7,613 bases of DNA from Woeseiaceae bacterium (GCA_022615525.1 JAKEGN010000116.1:1-7613); one strand, 5' to 3'; shown: positions 1 through 5,731, numbered from the stretch's first letter. Notes: generated by a model not told the origin, from the sequence alone. Translations and numbers: made by a program.

Positions 1-1109
1 GCAGAGACGGTAAAACGCGAGTTCGGGTGCGCCGCGGGACCATTGCCTGCCTCGTACTTGCGTCCTTGCCAGTCGAACGCGGGCGTCCCGACCTTCTTGT
101 CCTCCCACCACGGCTGGTTGTCTTCGGTCAACGCGACGTTGGTGAAAATGGTGTCGCTGTGGATCATGTCGTACGCGTTCTTGTTTGTCTTCGCGTTCGT
201 GCCCGGCACCACGCCGAAATACCCGGCTTCCGGGTTGATGGCGCGTAACACACCGTCCTTGTCGAGGTGCAACCAGGCGATGTCATCGCCCAGTGTCCAG
301 ATCTTCCAGCCGGGCTGTGACGGCGGCGGAATCAGCATGGCGAGATTGGTCTTGCCGCAGGCTGACGGGAAGGCGCAGGCGAGGTAGTGGATTTCGCCCT
401 GTGGGTTTTCCACCCCGACGATCAGCATGTGCTCGGCCAGCCAGCCCTCGTCCCGTGCCTGCCAGCTCGCGATGCGCAGTGCGTGACACTTCTTGCCGAG
501 CAGGGCATTGCCACCGTATCCGGAACCTATGCTTTGAATCAGCAGTTCCTCCGGGAAATGCATGATGAAGCGCCTTTCCGGATCCAGATCGCCGATCGAA
601 TGCAGTCCCTTGACGAACTTGCCATCCTGCTCGATGCGCTTCAATGCAGCCGTACCCATGCGGGTCATGATGCGCATATTGACGACCACGTAGGGGCTGT
701 CCGTGATTTCCACGCCGAGCCGCGAGTACGGAGAGTCGATCGGGCCCATGCAATAGGGCACGACGTACATCACCCGGCCCTGCATCGCCCCGTCGAACAG
801 ATCGTCCATTTTCCGGTGAGCATCAGCCGGATCCATCCACAGGTTGTTCGGTCCCGCATCTGTCTTGTCGGCGGTGCAGATATAGGTCAGGTGCTCCACC
901 CTTGCGACGTCCGACGGGTTCGAACGGTGCAGGTAGCAGTGCGGGTAGTTCTGCGGATCCAGCGACACGAGGTCGCCGGAACGTGTCATCTCGTTGATCA
1001 GCCGCTTGTACTCGGCGTCGCTGCCGGTACACCAGTGTATGTCTTCCGGCTGGGTCAGCTTTGCGACAGAGTCGACCCAGTCCTGAAGTGCGGTCAGTGA
1101 TGACGTCAT
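1..1109 (-). CDS. pckG: Phosphoenolpyruvate carboxykinase (GTP), N-terminal 369 residues, partial at window edge
   Basis: Cytosolic enzyme converting oxaloacetate and GTP to PEP, CO2 and GDP, the entry step of gluconeogenesis. The reverse-strand frame is open from an ATG at 1109 to the window edge. It gives 369 of the roughly 600 residues usual for the GTP family, so the C-terminal part lies outside. Visible family signatures: the Arg of SDVARVEHLT (R70), substrate-binding YGGNALLGKKC (198-208), the metal-ligand His in AEHMLI (H227), the P-loop FPSACGKTN (247-255) with the family's reactive Cys (C251), the second metal/nucleotide Asp in LGDDIAW (276), the INPEAGYFGV block (291-300) and HPNSRF (Arg 365). 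The start is chosen because MTSSLTALQDWV leads straight into conserved sequence; upstream there is only a weak AGAG ribosome site. All expected catalytic residues in the visible part are intact. The gene has its own promoter, about 80 bp upstream, and is separated from the phasin gene by a terminator. Confidence 0.96.
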   Translation of the reverse strand, partial: MTSSLTALQDWVDSVAKLTQPEDIHWCTGSDAEYKRLINEMTRSGDLVSLDPQNYPHCYLHRSNPSDVARVEHLTYICTADKTDAGPNNLWMDPADAHRKMDDLFDGAMQGRVMYVVPYCMGPIDSPYSRLGVEITDSPYVVVNMRIMTRMGTAALKRIEQDGKFVKGLHSIGDLDPERRFIMHFPEELLIQSIGSGYGGNALLGKKCHALRIASWQARDEGWLAEHMLIVGVENPQGEIHYLACAFPSACGKTNLAMLIPPPSQPGWKIWTLGDDIAWLHLDKDGVLRAINPEAGYFGVVPGTNAKTNKNAYDMIHSDTIFTNVALTEDNQPWWEDKKVGTPAFDWQGRKYEAGNGPAAHPNSRFTVS

Positions 1110-1187
1110 TCGATGTACTCTGAATTGGGTTGACGACCTGATGCCGGATATTGCGAAAGCCCCGGGCACGTCGTTTCGAGGGGCGCC

Positions 1188-1215
1188 ATTATACCCATGA
1201 GGCCGGAAAGTTCAC
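1188..1215 (-). promoter_or_regulatory. Probable sigma-70 promoter of pckG
   Basis: Reading the minus strand, a perfect -10 TATAAT lies at 1193-1188. A weak -35 (GTGAAC, 1215-1210, three of six matches to TTGACA) lies 16 bp upstream. Transcription would begin near 1181, giving a leader of about 70 nt before the pckG ATG at 1109. The perfect -10 just downstream of the phasin terminator is the main support; the poor -35 suggests activator help or modest strength. Assignment is by consensus only. Confidence 0.5.
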
Positions 1216-1257
1216 CCCGGCCGGAGTCTGCGGGCACGACTTTCATATAAGGCCCGC

Positions 1258-1296
1258 AAAAAAAAACCGCCGGGCCCGAACGAGGGGACCGGCGGT
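1258..1296 (-). terminator. Intrinsic terminator after the phasin gene
   Basis: On the minus strand an 8-bp perfect stem (ACCGCCGG, 1289-1296, pairing with CCGGCGGT, 1266-1273) with a 15-nt loop is followed by nine consecutive T residues (1266-1258). This is a classical Rho-independent terminator for transcripts coming from the phasin gene. The plus-strand reading has the A run before the stem, so the signal is directional. Confidence 0.88.
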
Positions 1297-1304
1297 CAGC
1301 CTTG

Positions 1305-1334
1305 CTGTCCGCGCCCAGGGGAGGGGCGGGACAG
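1305..1334 (-). other. Second hairpin in the 3' untranslated region of the phasin gene
   Basis: Six nucleotides after the phasin stop, CTGTCC and GGACAG (outer 6 bp) enclose a further 5-bp CGCCC/GGGCG stem, with one bulged base and a 7-nt loop. It directly precedes the T-tailed terminator hairpin. A GC-rich hairpin here probably protects the 3' end of the transcript or reinforces termination. No T run follows it directly, so it is not called a terminator on its own. Confidence 0.55.
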
Positions 1335-1340
1335 AATTCG

Positions 1341-1934
1341 TCAGGCGGCCTGGGTGTTGCCCGTGGCAGCGGTTGCGCGACTCCGGGCGGCGGTCTTGCC
1401 CTGCGCTTTCGCTTTGCGCTTGCCCTTGGCTGTCACAGTTTTCGCCGTCGCAGTCTTGCGGGAATGCGTTTTCTTGCGGCTCGCTTTCTTTGTGGAATGA
1501 CTTCTGCCGCGCAGTTCGGAGATCGTGCCCTTTACAACGTCGCGAACCTCGATGCCCGCATGGGCAACGATGCTCAGCGTGTCGCGTGCATCGACGGCGA
1601 TTCTCGAAACGTTCTGCGGAATCAGGCGCAGCTGGGTGCGGACCAGGTCACGCAGGTTGCGGGCGTCCGCCGCGGCTTTCAGGCGGTCGGCGACCGCATC
1701 GATCTGGTGCTCCACCAGCCGGGTCTGCTGGCGCAGCACCTGGTCGGCAGTCTTGTGGGAAATGGCCGTCAGTTTAAGTCCGAGCCCGGTGATGGTCTTT
1801 ACCGGCTTCTTGCCAAGCGCGACGCGGTCGGCAGCGAATTCGGTCCGCTGGCGCGCGCCCTTCACCAGGCGGGCATAACGACCGCGGGCCTGGTCGGCTA
1901 TACGGCTCATGGTGTTCTCAAAATTCGGGTTCAT
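1341..1934 (-). CDS. Phasin-like protein with Lys/Ala-rich histone-H1-like tail (197 aa)
   Basis: Probable polyhydroxyalkanoate granule-associated protein. Residues 1-140 are amphipathic helix without signal peptide or cysteine. They include the phasin-type stretch RLVEHQIDAVADRLKAAADA (72-91) followed by RDLVRTQ and VDARDTLSIVAHAGIEVRDVVKGT (114-137), which matches the pattern of Phasin_2-family proteins. Residues 141-197 are a disordered, strongly basic K/A/T/R-rich tail resembling histone H1 and the tail of PhaF, a phasin that also binds DNA. The start is ATG 1934, with GGAGAG six bases upstream. A longer frame from a TTG at 2003 is rejected because that TTG is the -35 box. The gene has its own promoter with an overlapping palindrome and ends at a two-hairpin terminator. 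It could instead be a non-PHA nucleoid protein; no PHA synthase gene is in view. Confidence 0.75.
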   Translation of the reverse strand: MNPNFENTMSRIADQARGRYARLVKGARQRTEFAADRVALGKKPVKTITGLGLKLTAISHKTADQVLRQQTRLVEHQIDAVADRLKAAADARNLRDLVRTQLRLIPQNVSRIAVDARDTLSIVAHAGIEVRDVVKGTISELRGRSHSTKKASRKKTHSRKTATAKTVTAKGKRKAKAQGKTAARSRATAATGNTQAA

Positions 1935-1948
1935 CGGGACTCTCCGTG

Positions 1949-1976
1949 GTGCAGTGCAGCAATTGTTGCAGCGCAC
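1949..1976. promoter_or_regulatory. 28-bp TGC/GCA palindrome over the phasin transcription start (PhaR-type operator candidate)
   Basis: An imperfect palindrome centred on AATT (1961-1964) has 11 of 14 paired positions. The left half contains GTGCAGTGCAGC and the right half GTTGCAGCGCAC. It abuts the -10 box and covers the predicted start, a repressor position. Known background: PhaR repressors bind TGC-rich sequences at phasin promoters and are released when PHA granules form. Linking this palindrome to PhaR is inference from position and composition; no phaR gene is in the window. Confidence 0.6.
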
Positions 1977-2003
1977 AATAGTGGCAGTGCCGGAGTTTGT
2001 CAA
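1975..2003 (-). promoter_or_regulatory. Sigma-70 promoter of the phasin gene
   Basis: On the minus strand a perfect -35 TTGACA (2003-1998) and a -10 TATTGT (1980-1975, four of six) are separated by the ideal 17 bp. The start of transcription would fall near 1968, inside the TGC/GCA palindrome, with a leader of about 34 nt carrying the GGAGAG ribosome site. The promoter begins 17 bp after the response regulator stop codon, and no terminator is seen between them. Readthrough from that gene could therefore add to expression. Confidence 0.75.
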
Positions 2004-2008
2004 GCACT

Positions 2009-2019
2009 GTCAGGCTGAC
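2009..2019. repeat. Short perfect palindrome upstream of the phasin -35
   Basis: GTCAG and CTGAC flank a single central base between the response regulator stop codon and the phasin -35 box. It could be a small accessory operator. At 11 bp it may also be chance. Confidence 0.25.
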
Positions 2020-2544
2020 CTATGCCGGCAGGGTCTCGCCTATGTCCGCGGATGGCAGGGTTACCAGCACGTAGCCCAGCGAGCCGATCAGTTTGACGGC
2101 ATGGACAAATCGGTCGAGCCGGAAAGAATTCATCGCTTTGACGAAACTCGCAAGATCGATCGGCGAGAACACGGTACCCTCGCGACCCTCGGTGGCAAGC
2201 TTATCCAGCAGCTGTTCGTCGCCCTGGTCTATCAGCAGGACCACCGGTATGGCCGCCACTTGCGGATCGGAGCGAATTTGCTCCAGCAGGCGGAAGGAGT
2301 CCGAGTCGCCTACCGAGAGGTCGAACAGCAACAGGTCGGGGGTCGGCGCGTTGGCATAGGGCTCCGCCTTGCGGAGGTAGCTGAGCACGTCGGCACCCAC
2401 CCCTACGGTTTGCAGGCGGCAGTGCGTACCGGCGGCTTCGAGCGCGCTACGGATCACTCCGACGTTGCTGTAACAGTCCTCGACGAGCAGCAGATTGATG
2501 CGGTCTTTTTCCCTGGTCAGCACTGGTGCCTGATGCCTCTGCAA
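2020..2544 (-). CDS. Single-domain Rcp1-type response regulator with degenerate switch residues (174 aa, or 167 aa from GTG at 2523)
   Basis: A lone CheY-like receiver domain without an output domain. Residues use the longer start: LLLVEDC (18-24) gives the acidic pair E22/D23; YLRKAEPYANAPTPDLLLFD (56-75) gives the phospho-acceptor D75; and the end GYVLVTLP matches the C-terminal tail of Rcp1-like regulators, which pair with phytochrome-type or hybrid histidine kinases. Two hallmark residues are missing. The switch Thr/Ser after IPVVLL is Ile105, and the Lys of the usual KP motif is Ser127 (FSPID). It may therefore be phosphorylated poorly or act as a pseudo-receiver. The start is uncertain: a TTG at 2544 has no clear ribosome site, while the GTG at 2523 has CAGG five bases upstream. 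A sigma-54 promoter lies just upstream, and the divergent sigma-54 activator is the probable controller. The phosphodonor and target are not in view. Confidence 0.88.
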   Translation of the reverse strand: MQRHQAPVLTREKDRINLLLVEDCYSNVGVIRSALEAAGTHCRLQTVGVGADVLSYLRKAEPYANAPTPDLLLFDLSVGDSDSFRLLEQIRSDPQVAAIPVVLLIDQGDEQLLDKLATEGREGTVFSPIDLASFVKAMNSFRLDRFVHAVKLIGSLGYVLVTLPSADIGETLPA

Positions 2545-2593
2545 TAAAGGGTCGTTGCCGCCAGGCGGCGGCGTTACAACTCCGGAAGCTCAT

Positions 2594-2609
2594 TGCAGCA
2601 TTCGTGCCA
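2594..2609 (-). promoter_or_regulatory. Sigma-54 (-24/-12) promoter reading into the response regulator gene
   Basis: The minus strand has TGGCACG (2609-2603), four bases, then CTGCA (2598-2594). The -24 block is a perfect match to the RpoN consensus. The -12 block has one mismatch in TTGCA but keeps the essential GC. Spacing between the invariant GG and GC is exactly 10. Transcription would start near 2583, some 40 to 60 nt before the candidate start codons. A divergent sigma-54 activator gene begins 184 bp away, which strongly supports function. Confidence 0.78.
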
Positions 2610-2692
2610 GCCGTGGCTTTACGGTTAAATGGCCAAAAATCAGAGGCTTAAAACATTTCTTTTGCGGTATTCAAACATTACCAAAGAATTCG

Positions 2693-2728
2693 GTCGCGAA
2701 ATACCGCGACTGACGCGATATATCGTGG
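2693..2728. promoter_or_regulatory. Two tandem dyad motifs, candidate enhancer sites (UAS) for the sigma-54 activator
   Basis: Site 1 (2693-2710) has perfect 6-bp arms GTCGCG and CGCGAC around a 6-bp spacer. Site 2 contains the perfect palindrome CGATATATCG (2716-2725). Aligned as 16-mers offset by 19 bp, they share 11 positions, giving a pattern like CGCGAnATAnCGnG. Their centres lie about 118 and 137 bp upstream of the predicted sigma-54 start, the usual range for enhancer-binding proteins, and 65-100 bp before the activator gene. Binding by the neighbouring activator is inference. Confidence 0.5.
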
Positions 2729-2792
2729 CAGTCTAGGCCTCACTGGCTCAGTGCTGAACTGCCTTTGCCGATAGTCCGGGAGTCATGACCAT

Positions 2793-4400
2793 ATGTGGCG
2801 GGATCTGCTGGGCGTCCAGCAAACCAAGGCGGCACTGGCCGACCGTTTGCGTTTCCAGGACCTCGTGGCCGAGGTGTCGACCCGGCTGGTCACATCCGCG
2901 GATGACGAAGCGGGCGAGGCGCTGACCGGGTGCCTGCGCGATACCTGCCGTTACTTCGACACGGATCGTGCGACGCTCAACTGGTACAACGAGGAGAAAA
3001 CCTCGGCTGACCTCTTGTATTACTGGAACGAGTTCGGTCGTGCGCCGTACGGTCGCTTGCCACTCGAGAATTTCCCCTGGAGCGCGCCACAGATTCTCAG
3101 GGGCGAGCTGGTCAGCTATCGAATCGATGAGGAATTGCCCGAGATCGCGAACCGGGACAAGGCGACGCTGGTCGGTCTGGGTATCAAGTCGGTTGCACTG
3201 GTCCCCCTGATCGTCGCCGGGCAGGTGCACGGCACCTGTACGTTTTCGAATATCGCCAGGAGCAAAACCTGGTCCGCGACGGAAATGGCCGACCTCAAGG
3301 TACTGGCGGAGTTGTTCGGTAATGTGGTCATTCGCCTTCGCGCACGCGCGGCGCTGACGACTGCCCTGGCAGAACTGGAAAGGGCGAAGGACCGCCTCGA
3401 AGCAGAAAACGTTTACCTGCGCGACGAAATTCGTTCGACCCACGGGTTTCATGAGCTGGTCGGCGAAAGCCCGGCATTGATTCGTTGCCTGCATGAGGTC
3501 GAAAAGGTAGCAAGCACCGGAACCACCGTGCTGATCCAGGGTGAAACGGGCACCGGCAAGGAGCTCGTCGCGCGCGCCCTGCACGAGTACAGCCAGCGCA
3601 GCCACCGTCCCCTGGTGAAGGTCAATTGCGCTGCCTTGCCCGCCAATCTCATCGAGAGCGAGCTGTTCGGTCATGAGAAAGGGGCCTTTACCGGCGCCGT
3701 CGTGAAAAAGAAAGGTCGATTCGACCTGGCGGACGGTGGCACGATTTTCCTCGACGAGATTGGTGATTTCCCTCTCGACCTGCAAGGCAAACTGTTGCGC
3801 GTTCTCCAGGAAGGAGAGTTTCAGCGCCTTGGAGGCAGCGAGACCGTTCATGTCGATGTGCGCGTAATCGCTGCCACCAACCGGAACCTGATCGACGCCG
3901 TCGACAATGGCGAATTTCGCGCTGACCTCTATTACCGCATCAATACCTTTCCCATTTACCTGCCAGCGTTGCGGGAGCGGCGCGGCGATATCCGCCTGCT
4001 GGCAGAGCATTTCGTGCGTTTGCACGGACAGCAGCTCGGCAAGCAGGTAACTGCAATATCCTCGAGCATGCTCGAGGAACTCGAAGCGTACTCGTGGCCA
4101 GGCAACGTGCGACAACTCGAAGGCGTAATACAGCGCGCCTTGATCACCGCCAGCAGCGATACGCTGGAGCTGGTCGAACGACTGCAGACGTTTCGTGCGC
4201 CGGCAGACCATGTGCAACCGGCGGTTGTGAACCTGCGCAGCATCGAGAAAGCGCACATCGAGAGAACACTGAATCAGTGCCACTGGATGATCGCAGGCGA
4301 ACGCGGTGCCGCTGCCATGCTCGGCCTGCCGCCCAGCACCCTGCGTTCGAAAATGAAAAAACTCGGAATCCTGCGCGACAAGCGCGTGACCAGTAACTGA
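2793..4400 (+). CDS. Sigma-54-dependent transcriptional activator, GAF-AAA+-HTH (FhlA-like NtrC family, 535 aa)
   Basis: Enhancer-binding protein that uses ATP hydrolysis to open sigma-54 promoters. Domains in order: a GAF-type sensor (about 20-182); a coiled-coil linker (about 185-212, LERAKDRLEAENVYLRDEI); a central AAA+ domain (about 222-450); and a C-terminal Fis-type helix-turn-helix (about 485-527, RGAAAMLGLPPSTLRSKMKKLGI). Catalytic motifs are all intact: Walker A GETGTGKE (250-257), the sigma-54-contact loop GAFTGA (297-302), Walker B GGTIFLDEIG (315-324), an Arg-finger region RADLYYR (376-382) and sensor II WPGNVRQLE (435-443). There is no receiver domain, so control should come through a GAF ligand rather than phosphorylation. 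The start is ATG 2793 with GGGAG about 10 bases upstream; an in-frame stop (2772-2774) excludes an earlier one. The likely target is the sigma-54 promoter of the divergent response regulator. The ligand cannot be read from sequence. Confidence 0.95.
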   Translation: MWRDLLGVQQTKAALADRLRFQDLVAEVSTRLVTSADDEAGEALTGCLRDTCRYFDTDRATLNWYNEEKTSADLLYYWNEFGRAPYGRLPLENFPWSAPQILRGELVSYRIDEELPEIANRDKATLVGLGIKSVALVPLIVAGQVHGTCTFSNIARSKTWSATEMADLKVLAELFGNVVIRLRARAALTTALAELERAKDRLEAENVYLRDEIRSTHGFHELVGESPALIRCLHEVEKVASTGTTVLIQGETGTGKELVARALHEYSQRSHRPLVKVNCAALPANLIESELFGHEKGAFTGAVVKKKGRFDLADGGTIFLDEIGDFPLDLQGKLLRVLQEGEFQRLGGSETVHVDVRVIAATNRNLIDAVDNGEFRADLYYRINTFPIYLPALRERRGDIRLLAEHFVRLHGQQLGKQVTAISSSMLEELEAYSWPGNVRQLEGVIQRALITASSDTLELVERLQTFRAPADHVQPAVVNLRSIEKAHIERTLNQCHWMIAGERGAAAMLGLPPSTLRSKMKKLGILRDKRVTSN

Positions 4401-4425
4401 TTCACCAGCCGTCGATTTCCGGTAT

Positions 4426-4478
4426 GTCGTGAACTGAAAAGTTTCCACGACGAAATTTCGCCTGCCGTCACGCGGCAG
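4426..4478. other. Cluster of three dyads downstream of the activator gene
   Basis: Twenty-five bases after the activator stop codon is a hairpin at 4426-4451: GTCGTG plus AACT, a GAAA tetraloop, AGTT, a two-base bulge, then CACGAC. Next is the perfect palindrome CGAAATTTCG (4451-4460), then a second hairpin with 6-bp arms CTGCCG and CGGCAG (4462-4467, 4473-4478). The first could fold stably in RNA. No T run follows either stem, so an ordinary intrinsic terminator is not supported. These may end or stabilise the activator mRNA, or be protein binding sites. Confidence 0.45.
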
Positions 4479-4549
4479 ATGCAACATAAAACCCTCTACT
4501 TCTGTGCCTGATTTAGGGCTCAAACCCGCGAATTCATTGGCCTTGCGAC

Positions 4550-4588
4550 TGTGAACGCATTCACGGCGAAAGCGTGAGGCCATTCACA
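4550..4588 (+). promoter_or_regulatory. Two tandem CRP-type boxes upstream of the DUF11 gene cluster
   Basis: Box 1 is TGTGA, six bases, TCACG (4550-4565). Box 2 is CGTGA, six bases, TCACA (4573-4588). Each matches nine of ten specified positions of the CRP/Vfr/Clp consensus TGTGA-N6-TCACA. Their centres (4557.5 and 4580.5) are 23 bp apart, about two helical turns. They lie about 80 to 110 bp before the first DUF11 start codon, a normal place for activation by a cAMP-receptor-type protein. No strong sigma-70 -10 is visible downstream, which fits an activator-dependent promoter. The exact regulator (CRP, Clp or another family member) is inference. Confidence 0.6.
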
Positions 4589-4665
4589 GTTCCACCACAA
4601 AGCGGTGCATTTCCGTGCGTCCCCAACGCGGTTCGGCAAGATTCGGACACGTCCCTCCATAGGAA

Positions 4666-5697
4666 ATGACATTGAAACCGAAACAGCCTGAGAGACCGGC
4701 GCTCACCCGATGGCGCTACGGTATCGGTATGCAGATCGCTGCATTTGGCGCGGTTCTTCTCGCAGCACAAACATCTTTCGCCGCAGGAACGCCGGCGGGA
4801 ACGGTAATCGACAATACCGCCCAGGTCAGTTTCGACATCGGCGGGACCAGCCTGTCACTGAACTCCAATACGGTGAGTATCACGGTCGATGAGCGTATCG
4901 ACGTCGTGGTAACTCTGCAGAGCCCACAAGTGCTCGTTGCCGGCGGCGAGAGCAACCGCAGCCTGCTGTTTCGTGTCACCAACAACGGTAACGGCAGCGA
5001 GGGTTTCGCACTTGCGATCGACAGCAATCTCGGCGGGGACGATTTCGATCCGGTGCCGGCGGTGCCCGCGATCTATTTCGATATGGATGCCAGCGGAGAT
5101 TTCAATCCGGGCGATGTTGCCTACACACCCGGCACGAATGATCCGCAGCTGCTCGCCGACGGCTTCATCGACATCCTGCTGGTCAACGATATCCCGCTCG
5201 CCGTCAACAACGGCGACATCGGGCTCAGCCAGCTCATCGCCACATCTCAAACCGGCAGTGGCGCAGCCGGCGACGTGTTCGCGGGCCAGGGTGAGGGCGG
5301 CGGCGACGCCGTACTCGGCACCAGCGGCGGCCAGGCTGCCGGCAACGGTGAGTACCTCGTGTCCGACGTGGCGTTCAGCATCGTGAAATCCGTCGTCGTT
5401 GCGGATCCCTTCGGCGGCACGCAACCGGTCCCGGGAGCAACGCTCACTTACACGCTCGTCGTCCAGGTAACGAATGCCGGTACGGCAGGCAACAGTACGG
5501 TGAATGACCCGATTCCGGTCAACACCTCTTACGTAGCAAACAGCATCAACGTGAACGGCGCGCCGGTCACGGATGCAGTCGACGGCGATTCCGGCGAACT
5601 CAACCTCGCCGGCGTTCCGTCGGTAGTCGTACGCCTCGGTGACCTGACACAGGCGTCCGGAGTTCAGACCGTGATTTTCCAGGTAACGATCGATTGA
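4666..5697 (+). CDS. Secreted DUF11-domain protein A (343 aa)
   Basis: Predicted exported beta-rich protein of unknown function. A Sec signal peptide spans residues 1-39: a basic start with RWRYG, a hydrophobic core at 20-34, and cleavage after SFA. The mature N-terminus AGTPAGTVIDNTAQVSF (40-56) begins a module common in DUF11 proteins. An acidic loop DMDASGDFNPGD (139-150) resembles a Ca-binding loop. A Gly-rich linker (197-228) leads to a C-terminal DUF11 domain (about 237-343) ending FQVTID. It is a paralogue of the gene at 6359. No LPXTG, PEP-CTERM, lipobox or second membrane segment is seen, so the mature protein should be periplasmic, secreted or held by a partner. AGGA sits only one base before ATG 4666; the in-frame TTG at 4672 has better spacing and is a real alternative start. 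Probably co-transcribed with the next gene, 34 bp downstream. Confidence 0.85.
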   Translation: MTLKPKQPERPALTRWRYGIGMQIAAFGAVLLAAQTSFAAGTPAGTVIDNTAQVSFDIGGTSLSLNSNTVSITVDERIDVVVTLQSPQVLVAGGESNRSLLFRVTNNGNGSEGFALAIDSNLGGDDFDPVPAVPAIYFDMDASGDFNPGDVAYTPGTNDPQLLADGFIDILLVNDIPLAVNNGDIGLSQLIATSQTGSGAAGDVFAGQGEGGGDAVLGTSGGQAAGNGEYLVSDVAFSIVKSVVVADPFGGTQPVPGATLTYTLVVQVTNAGTAGNSTVNDPIPVNTSYVANSINVNGAPVTDAVDGDSGELNLAGVPSVVVRLGDLTQASGVQTVIFQVTID

Positions 5698-5731
5698 CAT
5701 TTTTTCGGAGCGATAACAGGGGAATAGTTAT

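Larger units (their letters stand above)
2545..2792. other. Divergent intergenic region between response regulator and sigma-54 activator
   Basis: This 248-bp gap holds no gene. It contains the sigma-54 promoter for the minus-strand response regulator and the paired dyad motifs. The middle part, around 2620-2690, is AT-rich, as is common between an enhancer and a -24/-12 promoter, where DNA must bend. For the plus-strand activator gene I see only a weak possible -10 (TATATC, 2719-2724, inside the second dyad) with a poor -35. If that is right, the activator would repress its own transcription when bound. Confidence 0.5.
4401..4665 (+). other. Intergenic region between the activator and the first DUF11 gene
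   Basis: No coding sequence is supported in this 265-bp gap. It holds the dyad cluster at its left end and the tandem CRP-type boxes in the middle. The right end is a promoter-poor stretch whose best -10 candidate is CAAGAT near 4637-4642. Searching for GG-N10-GC spacing gave no convincing sigma-54 promoter, so the DUF11 genes do not appear to be direct sigma-54 targets from this position. Confidence 0.5.

Noticed and set aside
387..1100. 237-codon plus-strand open frame
   Set aside because: Antisense to pckG, whose conserved motifs run through the whole region on the other strand.
1935..2003. N-terminal extension of the phasin gene from a TTG at 2003
   Set aside because: That TTG is the first base triplet of the TTGACA -35 box, the extension (rich in Cys and unlike phasins) crosses the promoter and palindrome, and ATG 1934 has a proper GGAGAG site.
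1302..2018. 238-codon plus-strand open frame
   Set aside because: Antisense to the phasin gene, reading through its terminator hairpins and promoter.
4538..4553. Possible sigma-54 promoter TTGGCC...CTG upstream of the DUF11 genes
   Set aside because: The -24 block is only TGGC, and the base pair at the required GC position is GT, so it fails the key -12 test.
2748..4583. 611-codon open frame on the minus strand
   Set aside because: It lies antisense to the intact sigma-54 activator, whose motifs are complete. The minus-strand translation shows no recognisable domain and is a GC-rich shadow.
4855..5700. 281-codon minus-strand open frame
   Set aside because: Antisense to DUF11 gene A. Its composition is a mirror of the Asp/Gly-rich plus-strand protein, with no signal peptide or motif.
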